Below, in pieces: positions 46,253 through 58,715 of a stretch of DNA of 64,000 bases. Below the pieces are notes generated by a model. The model worked only from the letters and a program-made list of their open reading frames with translations, was not told where the DNA came from and made no database searches. This stretch comes from CBDAUN01 sp965214615. GTDB lineage: Bacteria; Pseudomonadota; Gammaproteobacteria; Arenicellales; JAJDZL01. The stretch lies in the NCBI GenBank assembly GCA_965214615.1, contig OZ243952.1, forward strand, positions 248,001 through 312,000. The letters run 5' to 3'. The translations under genes and the position numbers were made by a program. How positions within the stretch are numbered: position 1 is the stretch's first letter; each line of letters starts with the position of its first letter.

Positions 46253-46642
46253 ATGATCAGATTTCTTGCGCACTTTCTGTTCCTGCTTGCAGCGTGGACC
46301 CTGATCATCAAGTATCTGCTGCCGGTGACCTGGGCGCTGATTGAAGGCGCGCCTGTGGCATCCTATGTCTATTGGGACTTGTGGTGGGTTGCGCATCTGT
46401 GGCTCGGCTGGGCTCTGCTTGCCCGTCCGCGCTATTTGCGGGCGATGGCGCTTGGCGTGTCGTTTACCGAGATTGTGATCGTCGCTGTGAAGTTCGCGCT
46501 GTTTCTGGCACAGCCGCACTGGACGATCTGGAGCATGAACTGGTTCGTCAACAAGCTGTTCGTCCTTGCCTGCTTTGTTCTGCTGGCATACCATGCGCTC
46601 ACGCGCGGCGAACAGTACCGCAGAGCGAGGCCTGCCGCGTAG
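46253..46642 (+). CDS. Small integral membrane protein of unknown function
   Basis: A 129-residue protein with four hydrophobic helices (residues about 3-28, 38-56, 62-84, 93-114) and few charges between them. The tail is basic. I recognise no family. It follows the esterase gene by 48 bases on the same strand and may share its transcript. Confidence 0.65.
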   Translation: MIRFLAHFLFLLAAWTLIIKYLLPVTWALIEGAPVASYVYWDLWWVAHLWLGWALLARPRYLRAMALGVSFTEIVIVAVKFALFLAQPHWTIWSMNWFVNKLFVLACFVLLAYHALTRGEQYRRARPAA

Positions 46643-46715
46643 GCAGCATCGCCCCGCATCGGTGAGCATTGCGGGCGATGGCGTCGGACGGCCAGGCGGC
46701 GCGCCTGTCCCGGGT

Positions 46716-47123
46716 TCAGGAACCGCCTATCGATGCCATGAATTCCTCGCCCGTCATGCGGGCATGGTCGCCGGCGAAGTCGTAGCCGGCGGGCTTTTCC
46801 TCAATGTATATCTCGCCGGCCAGGCGAAACGGCGTCTGATCGTCGAATGTCCCGACCCACATGAAGTAGCGGTCCATTGCCTTCAAATAGTAGAACAGGC
46901 TGGAGCCGCAGCGGCTGCAGAATCCGCGCTGCGCCCACGCCGACGAGTCGTAGCGGCCGATGTGCTCGTCGCCGGAAAACGTGACGTGGACGACGCTCGC
47001 AGCCATGGGCGAGGCTCCGCACCAGCGGCGGCACTGGTCGCAGTGGCAGCTGTGCATTTCGGTCTTGACATCTTCGGCGGTGTAGGACACCGCTCCGCAC
47101 AGGCATCGGCCGGTCATGGACAT
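46716..47123 (-). CDS. GFA-family zinc protein (CENP-V/glutathione-dependent formaldehyde-activating type)
   Basis: A 135-residue protein with the GFA zinc cysteines: GRCLCGAVSY, then CHCDQCRRW and FCSRCGSSLFY. The family was named for a proposed reaction of glutathione with formaldehyde, but most members have no proven role. An in-frame ATG at the second methionine (MTGRCLCG) is an equally possible start. It is transcribed away from its neighbours and close to gene-free DNA. Confidence 0.88.
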   Translation of the reverse strand: MSMTGRCLCGAVSYTAEDVKTEMHSCHCDQCRRWCGASPMAASVVHVTFSGDEHIGRYDSSAWAQRGFCSRCGSSLFYYLKAMDRYFMWVGTFDDQTPFRLAGEIYIEEKPAGYDFAGDHARMTGEEFMASIGGS

Positions 47124-47294
47124 TGTTGTGCTGCTCCTGAAAGAATACTTGGGAATTTTACTTATACGCCGCAGCGTCGATGCGTGTCAAGGTAGGCGCG
47201 GCGCGATTGAAGGCCGATTCGAATGCGGCAGCGGCACTGCGCTGATGCAAGGCGTTCGCAAGCACAACTGAGACGGTTGCGGTTCCAGGAGCAG

Positions 47295-48329
47295 TCAGTC
47301 GAACGTTTCGAAGAATCCGTCAAGGACATTGACCGTGTTCAAGCCGATTTCAGATACCGCGTAGCCGCCTTCCATAACGAACAGAGTCGGCAGCCCGAGT
47401 GCGCCGAGGGCCTCGCCGTATCGGATAAAATCTTCGCTGTGCAGTTTGAAGAAGCTGATCGGATCGTCCTTGAATGTGTCCACGCCCAGAGACACGACCA
47501 GCGCGTCCGGGGAATATTCGCGAATGTGGCGGCAGGCGTCGAGCAGCGCATCGAACCAGACTGAAAACCCTGTTTCAGGCGGCATCGGGTAGTTGCGGTT
47601 GCAGCCTTCCCCGGCGCCTTTGCCATGCTCGTCGGCGTAGCCGAGAAAGTGAGGAAACGCATCCTCGGGCTGCCCGTGAAGCGACAGGTAGAGCACGTCG
47701 TCTCTTGCGTAGAAGATGTCCTGGCTTCCGTTGCCGTGATGAAAATCCACATCCAGCAGCGCAACACGCTTTGCGCCGTCTTGGATGAAGCCCTGCGCTG
47801 CGATCGCTGCGTTGTTCAAAAAGCAGTAGCCGCCGTACATGTTGATTCCGGCGTGATGTCCGGGCGGACGGCAGAGCGCAAAGGCCGACTTGTCATGCGC
47901 AACCAGCTTTTGCGCGGTGGCCGCACATGCTGCCGCGGACTGGGCCGCAGCCCATGTCCCCGACATGATCGCCGTCTCTATCGCCATGCAATAGTAGCCA
48001 AGCTTGCCGTCAATATGATTGGGGCGCCTGTCGTCATGCATGCGCCGCGCAGGAAAAACCGTGGGGATTGCGTCGCCTTGCATGCCCTCCTTGCGCCACT
48101 CGTCCCAGGCGCTTGACAGAAATTCCAGAAAGTCCGGCGCATGCACGCGCTGCGCGAGTCCCGCGTCGAATGCTCCGGGCTCGACAAAATTGTCATAGCC
48201 CCGGCTTTTCAGTTGTTCGACGATGTAGTCCCAGCGCTCCGGGCATTCGAACGGGCGCACCAGTTCGCCGCCGTACAGCTCTCCCTTTGGAAAGTGCAGA
48301 CGGTGATTCTCGCTCAGCACAGTTTTCAT
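47295..48329 (-). CDS. Histone-deacetylase-family amidohydrolase (acetylpolyamine type)
   Basis: A 344-residue arginase/deacetylase-fold enzyme. CRPPGHHAG (near residue 158) supplies the two active-site histidines, LLDVDFHHGNGSQDIFY the zinc-binding Asp and His, and a later SLGVDTFKDDP the third ligand. The tail VMEGGYAVSEIG includes the usual glycine pair. The FPKGELYGGE start fits the acetylpolyamine amidohydrolase branch, which removes acetyl groups from polyamines or similar amines. The substrate is inferred. Confidence 0.9.
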   Translation of the reverse strand: MKTVLSENHRLHFPKGELYGGELVRPFECPERWDYIVEQLKSRGYDNFVEPGAFDAGLAQRVHAPDFLEFLSSAWDEWRKEGMQGDAIPTVFPARRMHDDRRPNHIDGKLGYYCMAIETAIMSGTWAAAQSAAACAATAQKLVAHDKSAFALCRPPGHHAGINMYGGYCFLNNAAIAAQGFIQDGAKRVALLDVDFHHGNGSQDIFYARDDVLYLSLHGQPEDAFPHFLGYADEHGKGAGEGCNRNYPMPPETGFSVWFDALLDACRHIREYSPDALVVSLGVDTFKDDPISFFKLHSEDFIRYGEALGALGLPTLFVMEGGYAVSEIGLNTVNVLDGFFETFD

Positions 48330-48795
48330 CGTGCAGCCTCAAGTCCGCAACGGCTTGCTATGCGCAAGGTATGCAGGCAGCGGACAGAGAGTCTGTCCCC
48401 GGAATTCGGTGACAGCTCCGTGCTGTGCCGCGGCAGACGGCCCGGGCAGCTTGAAAAATTCATTTTCAGCATTTGGCGCGACACGCGGTCAAGCGCAGGC
48501 ACAGAGCCGTCCTTGCTGCCGAAGGTCTTTGCAACGTCTTCGATCCTGATTGCAAATCGTCGATTGGGTGCGCTGGTATTCAATGGCAAAAGCCCCGCTG
48601 CGGAAAACAGGCTATCTTGAAAATGACAGAATTCGGTAAATTCGCATCCGGCCGGCTGGCCTGTTCCAGGCGGATCCGGCGTGCATCCGATGATTCCGAT
48701 TACACGCAATGATAAGGCATGTGGGCAGCGATCTTCGGCCGGGCGGAACGAACTGCATACCGCCTTGTTGCGCGCAAGGCTGCGGATGTTAAAAA
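48330..48795. other. Gene-free region upstream of the rRNA promoters
   Basis: About 470 bases with no convincing gene. The sequence becomes AT-rich towards the rRNA promoters, as expected for an UP element. Confidence 0.4.
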
Positions 48796-48801
48796 TACTC
48801 C

Positions 48802-48829
48802 TTGCAATTGCCGAATTGTTCGCTATACT
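48802..48829 (+). promoter_or_regulatory. rRNA operon promoter P1
   Basis: TTGCAA at 48802-48807 and TATACT at 48824-48829, spaced 16 bases, give a good sigma-70 promoter preceded by an A/T-rich stretch. Confidence 0.65.
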
Positions 48830-48906
48830 TACCGCCTTTGCAAACAGGTGCAGGCGGCTTGCCAGGGCGGCGGCGAAATAAATTTAAATTATTTTCGCAA
48901 TGCCTA

Positions 48907-48935
48907 TTGACAAATCAAATCGCATGCACTATATT
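48907..48935 (+). promoter_or_regulatory. rRNA operon promoter P2
   Basis: A perfect -35 box TTGACA (48907-48912), a 17-base spacer and a -10 box TATATT (48930-48935). It is about 105 bases downstream of P1, like the tandem promoters of other rrn operons. Confidence 0.75.
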
Positions 48936-48966
48936 TGCATTTTCCCCGGCGATCCGCTGGGGTTAT

Positions 48967-48979
48967 TGTTCTTTAACAA
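48967..48979 (+). promoter_or_regulatory. rrn antitermination boxA
   Basis: TGTTCTTTAACAA closely matches boxA of E. coli rrn leaders (TGCTCTTTAACAA). It is located between P2 and the 16S gene, where NusB/NusE would bind. Confidence 0.8.
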
Positions 48980-48990
48980 ATGAAAGATAC

Positions 48991-49013
48991 CATACAGATT
49001 GTGTGGGCGTTTC
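48991..49013 (+). other. RNase III stem of pre-16S rRNA, 5' strand
   Basis: This 23-base strand is complementary to 50648-50670 with a single mismatch, so the two ends of the 16S precursor form a long helix that RNase III would cut. Confidence 0.85.
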
Positions 49014-49070
49014 GTCTGTGTCAATACTCCATTTTCAAAGGTTTTGCCGTCTTCGGATGGCAAAAATTTA

Positions 49071-50622
<1,552 letters not shown>

Positions 50623-50647
50623 AAAGATTAAAGAGTGCTGATACGCT

Positions 50648-50670
50648 GAAACGCCCACACATTCTGTATG
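50648..50670 (+). other. RNase III stem of pre-16S rRNA, 3' strand
   Basis: Complementary to 48991-49013 (see that entry) and located 26 bases after the 16S 3' end. Confidence 0.85.
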
Positions 50671-50676
50671 CGATTC

Positions 50677-50754
50677 GGGTCTGTAGCTCAGTAGGTCAAG
50701 AGCGCACCCCTGATAAGGGTGAGGTCGGGAGTTCGATTCTCTCCAGACCCACCA
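50677..50754 (+). tRNA. tRNA-Ile (GAT anticodon)
   Basis: Acceptor GGGTCTG pairs with CAGACCC, the anticodon loop is CTGATAA with anticodon GAT, the T loop is TTCGATT, and CCA is encoded. It is in the normal spacer position between 16S and 23S. Confidence 0.96.
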
Positions 50755-50780
50755 TGCTGTGGTGCGCAGGGTGATTCTAC

Positions 50781-50856
50781 GGGGCTGTAGCTCAGTTGGG
50801 AGAGCGCCGGCTTTGCAAGCCGGAGGTCGTCGGTTCGACCCCGATCAGCTCCACCA
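50781..50856 (+). tRNA. tRNA-Ala (TGC anticodon)
   Basis: Acceptor GGGGCTG pairs with CAGCTCC (one G-U pair), the anticodon loop is TTTGCAA with anticodon TGC, the T loop is TTCGACC, and CCA is encoded. The Ile-Ala order is usual in proteobacterial rrn spacers. Confidence 0.96.
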
Positions 50857-50902
50857 GTTTTCAGCTTTTGCGCCGATGGCGCGAAAGCATGTTTGTTCTT
50901 TT

Positions 50903-50921
50903 AAAATTTAGCAGTCAAAGG
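50903..50921 (+). other. RNase III stem of pre-23S rRNA, 5' strand
   Basis: Complementary to 54067-54087 beyond the 23S gene, with a two-base bulge. A boxA-like TTGTTCTTTTAAA sits directly in front. Confidence 0.7.
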
Positions 50922-51023
50922 CGCAAACGCGCGGCGATGTGCGTAAAGCACGTTGCGTGCGCGTTGGGTATGCAGCATTCAAGGTGCCGTATGGCCGCGG
51001 AGTGAACACTTCGAGGTTATATG

Positions 51024-53998
<2,975 letters not shown>

Positions 53999-54066
53999 AT
54001 AACACTCGAATTGTTCGAGACGTGATATGGCAAGGCATACTATGCAGTGTTGCAATACCTGCAAAT

Positions 54067-54087
54067 CCTTTGACTGCTAAATATTTT
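54067..54087 (+). other. RNase III stem of pre-23S rRNA, 3' strand
   Basis: Pairs with 50903-50921 (see that entry). It lies between 23S and 5S. Confidence 0.7.
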
Positions 54088-54127
54088 TAGGCTCTGGACG
54101 CCTGTGACGGGTCCGGGTCTTATGATT

Positions 54128-54245
54128 TGCCCGGCGGCCATAGCAAACGGGTACCACCTGAATCCATCTCGAACTCAGAAGTGAAAACGTTTCGCGCCGA
54201 TGATAGTGCGGAGCAATTCCGTGTGAAAGTAGGTACTGCCGGGCA
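54128..54245 (+). rRNA. rrf: 5S ribosomal RNA
   Basis: TGCCCGGC at the start pairs with GCCGGGCA at the end. Internal CCATCTCGAACTCAGAAGTG and GTAGGTACTGCCGGG are conserved 5S elements. Length is 118. Confidence 0.95.
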
Positions 54246-54910
54246 TTCGCTTGTACGCATGGCGTGATTTTTTTCTGCAGCCGTGATGCCTGTGCAAGCC
54301 GGCGACACCTATTGCGCCTGAGTTCAACCCCTCACTCACCACCCGCCATCTGTGCGAATTTGCGCAAGACGCCATCTACAAGCCCTTGGGCAATGGCGGC
54401 AAGGCTGTTTCGGCCGCACCTTCGTTCGACTTGCTTAAACGCAAGATCGGATCCTCCCATGTTTCCCGAATGCTGAATGTAGAGCGACAATCAACATTAT
54501 TCTGAATTCGGAATTATCATGATGAGAATTATCTGTCGCTGTGATCTGTGACAATATTTGCGAGAATTTACAGAGTTTTCCGAGTTTGCCGCTCGAAGCG
54601 GAAGTCATGGAAATTCACACGAACTGAGGGAGTGGGGTCGAAGTGTTTTGCACTGACGACCTGAGCGGTAAAGGAATCACTTCTTACTTGAAGTGAACGA
54701 AACGTGTGCCCCGCTATCAAAACTCTGCAAACACCACGAAGTCGCATCTGCTTATTTCCTACTGGCGGGTGAAGATGAAAAAAGGCGCAAGATCGATTGC
54801 AATTATGGCAGTGTCGTTGTTGGCGCTATCCCGGACGTTGGAAGCGAATGTCCGTCCAGCGACTGGCGGAGGAAATGCCGTGGATATTGCATCGACAAAC
54901 TTCGAAATGA
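54246..54910. other. Gene-poor region after the rRNA operon
   Basis: A run of seven T (54268-54274) follows the 5S gene, but the hairpin before it is weak, so I do not call a terminator. Bases 54319-54506 contain a 62-codon open segment (PEFNPSLTTRHLCEF ... LLKRKIGSSHVSRMLN) that looks like a remnant of a larger gene. I cannot identify it. Confidence 0.4.
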
Positions 54911-54915
54911 TTTAT

Positions 54916-54990
54916 TAATATAAATATGGACGCGATATAACTAATATAATAGACGGTTATGTAATATAAATATGGACGATCCATATTTAT
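54916..54990 (+). promoter_or_regulatory. Operator-like repeats upstream of an ATPase gene
   Basis: TAATATAAATATGGACG occurs at 54916-54932 and again at 54962-54978. The second copy is part of a perfect palindrome with 9-base arms TAAATATGG and CCATATTTA around ACGAT (54968-54990). The region is very AT-rich. A regulator could bind here; the natural target is the ATPase gene 75 bases downstream. Confidence 0.5.
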
Positions 54991-55064
54991 AAAAACAGAC
55001 GTATAAGGCCATATCGTGCTCAGAGAATCGCAGTCAAGTCGGGTTGCCGGTCTTTTGCAAAGTC

Positions 55065-56315
55065 ATGAAACAGGAAACCAATCTATATCCTCGGCACGTC
55101 GTTCCGGCGATTCTTGAAGCGCTGGCAGATACGCCGGTCGTGTGCCTGCTGGGACCGAGACAGTGCGGCAAGACAACGCTGGTCAGGCAAATGTATCCTG
55201 ATCGCGCGTACATAAGCATGGATAACCCGACAGACCGCCTTTCTGCAACCGACGACCCGGTCGGAATGATCAATCAGCACCCTGGCTCTGTGACGATCGA
55301 TGAGATTCAGAAAGTGCCGGAGCTAATCAGCGCGATAAAAGCATCGGTTGACGCAGATCGCCGCCCAGGGCGATTCCTACTGACCGGATCGGTCAATTTA
55401 CTGTGGGTTCCCGGCCTGACGGAATCATTGGCAGGGAGGATGGAGATCATCGAATTATTCCCGCTCATTGAATCGGAGAAAAATCGTGCTGAAGGAAATT
55501 TTCTTTGTGACCTGCTGCACGGAGAATTAGGATGCCCAGGCAACGTCAATGCGCAGGTCGTCGGCGGATTGTCGATTTGGGAGCGAATTTCCGAAGGCGG
55601 ATTCCCAGAGCCGTTGAAACGAACACCCCGACGGGCGCGAGACTGGCGAAGGCAGTATGTGAAAAGGATTGCGGAAAGAGATTTGCCTGATGTTTTCAGC
55701 ATTCGAAATTCCGAACTGCTGCGTCGTCTGATTGAGTTGCTCGCCCGGCGCACTGGGCAGTTGCTGAATATCGCCGAACTATGCGGATCTCTCGGTGCAA
55801 ATAGACTAACGCTTGAACGCTATCTGGAATTTCTGGAAAGCGCCTACTTGATACGTCGAGTCCCCGCTTGGCATTCCAATCAGACAAAAAGACTTGTCAA
55901 AACGCCGAAGTTGCATTTTGTCGATACCGGGGTGGCTGCAACAATTACGGGAGTCGCGATTGACAATCCGAAACTGCACCGAGTTTATCTCGGACATTTG
56001 CTTGAGAGCTTTGTCGTTCAGCAAATCTATGCCCAATCCCGATTCACTGATTCTGATCTTCGCATATTCCACTACCGCGATAAGGATCAGGTTGAAGTCA
56101 ATTTGGTTTTGACAGTAGGTTCTAGAGTCTGGGGGATAGAAGTGAAAAGCGGATGGACAGTGAGGCCGCAAGACTATGCAGGTTTGCGCAGACTCGCGGA
56201 CCGATGCGGCGATAATTTTCAAAAGGGAATCATTTTCTACGGCGGAGATAGAACTGCGCCACTCGCAAAAGGACAATCGCTGGCTGTGCCGCTATCAGAT
56301 CTATGGACCCGCTAG
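55065..56315 (+). CDS. ATP-binding protein with DUF4143 domain
   Basis: A 416-residue protein from the ATG at 55065; a TTG at 55044 is possible but less likely. GPRQCGKTTLVRQ (Walker A, near residue 31), VTIDEIQKVPEL (Walker B) and FLLTGSVNLL (sensor) form the AAA_14 ATPase. The C-terminal DUF4143 part (LERYLEFLESAYLIRRVPAW, then LHFVDTGVAA, then HYRDKDQVEVNLVL and GIEVKSG) ends in a nuclease-like E...E-x-K pattern. The family is common beside mobile DNA and of uncertain role. It stands alone after an operator-like palindrome. Confidence 0.9.
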   Translation: MKQETNLYPRHVVPAILEALADTPVVCLLGPRQCGKTTLVRQMYPDRAYISMDNPTDRLSATDDPVGMINQHPGSVTIDEIQKVPELISAIKASVDADRRPGRFLLTGSVNLLWVPGLTESLAGRMEIIELFPLIESEKNRAEGNFLCDLLHGELGCPGNVNAQVVGGLSIWERISEGGFPEPLKRTPRRARDWRRQYVKRIAERDLPDVFSIRNSELLRRLIELLARRTGQLLNIAELCGSLGANRLTLERYLEFLESAYLIRRVPAWHSNQTKRLVKTPKLHFVDTGVAATITGVAIDNPKLHRVYLGHLLESFVVQQIYAQSRFTDSDLRIFHYRDKDQVEVNLVLTVGSRVWGIEVKSGWTVRPQDYAGLRRLADRCGDNFQKGIIFYGGDRTAPLAKGQSLAVPLSDLWTR

Positions 56316-56755
56316 GCTGCAATGGGATCTGCACTCCGGGATTTCCGCTGCGCACGCCATCCGGCCATATGAGCGCAAGATCGATTTGCGATCTTCCTCT
56401 GCCCCGAATCATTGCCGACCGCTCTGAGCGTCCGATCGCAAAAACGCGCGCACCGCCGTAAACGACGCCGCCTGAACCCGGAACAGAACCACACATTTCC
56501 ACTTTTACCGATTTGAGACCGAATAACGATGCAACGAAACCAAAATTAGAACTGCTGAACATGTACACGAAAACTTGACGGATGCGAGTGCCGCTCGCTA
56601 TAATTGCCGCCCCAATCCCCGGAACACACCCGAGAAAGCCTCATTGATTACAAGCCCGACCTCCCCTAGTACAGACGTCTTCACTGGCAGGTATTGATCG
56701 CGATGCTTCTGGGCATTGACCTGTCTCCGGGAGGAGGAACCGTCGCAGAGATACG
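56316..56755. other. Intergenic region before tag
   Basis: About 440 bases with no convincing gene. GGGAGGAGGAA at 56729-56739 is a strong ribosome-site-like sequence but lies 17 bases from the tag ATG, too far for normal use. Confidence 0.35.
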
Positions 56756-57355
56756 ATGGTAGACGGGCGCCGCTGCACCTGGGTAAACGATGACCCCCTC
56801 TACATCTCCTATCACGATGAGGAGTGGGGCGTCCCGATTCGCGATGATCGCGAGCTCTTCGAGCTGCTATTGCTGGAGGGGGCGCAAGCCGGCCTGAGCT
56901 GGTACACGATCCTGAAGAAGCGCGAGGGCTATCGGCGCGCGTTCGATGGGTTCGATCCGGAGCGCATGGTCCGCTACGACGACGCGAAGATCGCCTCGCT
57001 CCTCGCGGACGCAGCGATCGTGCGGAACCGGCTCAAGGTCCATTCCGCCATAGGGAACGCCCGGGCGTTGTTGGATTTGCGTGAGTCCGGGGTGGACTTC
57101 GCGGACTTCCTTTGGGGGTTCACCGGAGGGAAGACGATCGTCAACGCGTGGCGCCGGTTGGACGATGTGCCCGCGTCGACACCGGCGTCCCAGGCGATGA
57201 GCAAGGAGTTGAAGCGGCTCGGGTTCCGCTTTGTGGGCCCGACGATCTGCTACGCCTTCATGCAGTCGGCGGGGATGGTGAACGATCACCTGGTTACGTG
57301 TTTTCGCTGGAAGGAGTTTGGGACCCCTCCAACCGCCCCCGCCGTCACTGCGTAA
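56756..57355 (+). CDS. tag: DNA-3-methyladenine glycosylase I
   Basis: A 199-residue base-excision repair enzyme that removes 3-methyladenine. RCTWVNDDPLYISYHDEEWGVP (residues 6-27) holds the zinc Cys and the base-stacking Trp, and LLLEGAQAGLSWYTIL, FVGPTICYAFMQSAGMVNDH and the C-terminal zinc ligands (HLVTCF) follow. The gene is visibly richer in G and C at third positions than its neighbours (runs such as GAAGCGCGAGGG), suggesting transfer from a GC-rich donor. Confidence 0.93.
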   Translation: MVDGRRCTWVNDDPLYISYHDEEWGVPIRDDRELFELLLLEGAQAGLSWYTILKKREGYRRAFDGFDPERMVRYDDAKIASLLADAAIVRNRLKVHSAIGNARALLDLRESGVDFADFLWGFTGGKTIVNAWRRLDDVPASTPASQAMSKELKRLGFRFVGPTICYAFMQSAGMVNDHLVTCFRWKEFGTPPTAPAVTA

Positions 57356-57712
57356 TCACTCTAAATTGAACGTGAGTCACCGAAAATGAATACGGAGTAA
57401 CCGATATCTGAACGCATAGATTCGTTTCGATATTCCGTGTTCGTCTTTGTCAGCATTGATTCACTGTCTAATGAGCGATTTTCCACCTCGCTTTGTCAAA
57501 TTGGTTTTCGGTTTGTCGACTTGCCATTTTGCGCCCGGTGCGTAGCGCGGCGTGGTTGTGAAAAATACCGGTGGAAAAACCGCTAGGAATTAGAGAAATC
57601 GGGGATCGCAGAGGTGCGGGCTCCCGTGATGGATTGCTTGAATTACTACCATGCGATTCTTACATTGCAATGGTGGAAACAGCTTGAACTGCAAGAGACA
57701 GAGGAGAGCAAA
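57356..57712. other. Intergenic region after tag
   Basis: About 350 bases, AT-rich at first. No gene is recognised. The last 60 bases match those before the next small gene's paralogue. Confidence 0.35.
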
Positions 57713-57940
57713 ATGGTTGAAGATGCATTGGACCGGGAATGCTTGCGGCATAACGGTTGGCGCGAAGGATACGGGGACGGTTATCGGGAAGGCTGGCGGC
57801 AAGGCTGGCAGGAAGAACTTCAGAAAGCGGTGGCGCGCATGTTGAGCAACGGGTTTGGTGCAAACGATATTTGCAAGAGTCTAGACTTGAGCGAAGAGCA
57901 ATTCGATAACATCGTTAAAAGCGGCAGCCAATCGAATTAG
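57713..57940 (+). CDS. Small protein resembling the tail of Rpn-type nucleases (copy 1)
   Basis: A 75-residue protein from the ATG at 57713, with GAGGAGAGC just before it. Longer frames from an upstream GTG are less likely because the paralogue conserves this start. It consists of a Gly-Glu repeat (GWREGYGDGYREGWRQGWQE) followed by a helix (LQKAVARMLSNGFGANDICK) and SLDLSEEQFDNIV. The same arrangement ends many PD-(D/E)xK transposase/Rpn proteins, where it follows a nuclease domain missing here. It may be a free-standing tail or a relic. Confidence 0.5.
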   Translation: MVEDALDRECLRHNGWREGYGDGYREGWRQGWQEELQKAVARMLSNGFGANDICKSLDLSEEQFDNIVKSGSQSN

Positions 57941-58183
57941 CCGGGATCGTGCTACGGCAAAGCGACTAGGCCAGGATCGGCATTCTCGCCGTGCAAAGGA
58001 TTACGCTTTGGAATATTGGACCCGGTCCAACCCGGATTTACGTGTGGACAATCCTTTCGGGCTTTGGCTGCGGTGCGGATCAGATTGTTCACAGCCAGGT
58101 TCGCGCCATGCTGCTTCGACACCATGCGAATCCTGCAATGACATGGCGGAAACAGCTTGATTTGCAAGAGACGGAGGAAAAAA

Positions 58184-58423
58184 ATGGTTGAAATGACATT
58201 GAACAAGACATTGAACGAGGAACGCTTGCGGCAGGAAGGCTGGCGCGAAGGTTATCGGGAAGGTTATCAGGAAGGCTGGCGGCAAGGCCGGCAGGAACAA
58301 TTGAAGGAAGCAGTGAAGCGCATGCTGAACTACGGGTTTGGCGAAAACGACATTTGCCGTAGTCTAGACTTGAGCGAAGAGAAATACTACAACATCGTCA
58401 GTAACGGCAGTCTCCCGGATTAG
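58184..58423 (+). CDS. Small protein resembling the tail of Rpn-type nucleases (copy 2)
   Basis: A 79-residue paralogue of the preceding gene from the ATG at 58184, with ACGGAGGAA before it. The repeat (GWREGYREGYQEGWRQGRQE) and helix (LKEAVKRMLNYGFGENDICR then SLDLSEEKYYNIV) are conserved, while DNA positions differ. The conservation of reading frame in both copies suggests that the short protein is used. The copies are 471 bases apart. Confidence 0.5.
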   Translation: MVEMTLNKTLNEERLRQEGWREGYREGYQEGWRQGRQEQLKEAVKRMLNYGFGENDICRSLDLSEEKYYNIVSNGSLPD

Positions 58424-58715
58424 GCGGCATCGCGCCGCGGCGAAGTGATCTAGGCCAGAATCGGCATTCTTGCTGCGCAAAATGTTCCACATTGGAAGCT
58501 TAGACCGTTCAATCCGGATTCACGTCCCAAAATTATTTTCGAGATCTGGCTGCGCTGCAGACCGGGTTGTTCACAGCCGGGTCTGCGTCATTGTGCTTTG
58601 ACATGCGTTGCGCCGACCATCTGAGGCGACAATTGTTGGACAAAGCGCAACACTTCTGCAGATCGCAATTGCGTCGTGCAAATCCTGCGACCGCGAATAT
58701 CGTTGAATCTGCAAA
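58424..58715. other. Downstream half of the duplicated unit
   Basis: Bases 58424-58610 resemble 57941-58120 (TAGGCCAG(A/G)ATCGGCATTCT and TTGTTCACAGCC are shared), so the tandem duplication includes non-coding flanks. No gene is seen. Confidence 0.45.

Noticed and set aside
54246..54280. An intrinsic terminator after 5S rRNA
   Set aside because: There is a T run, but the preceding sequence forms only a 3-bp stem.
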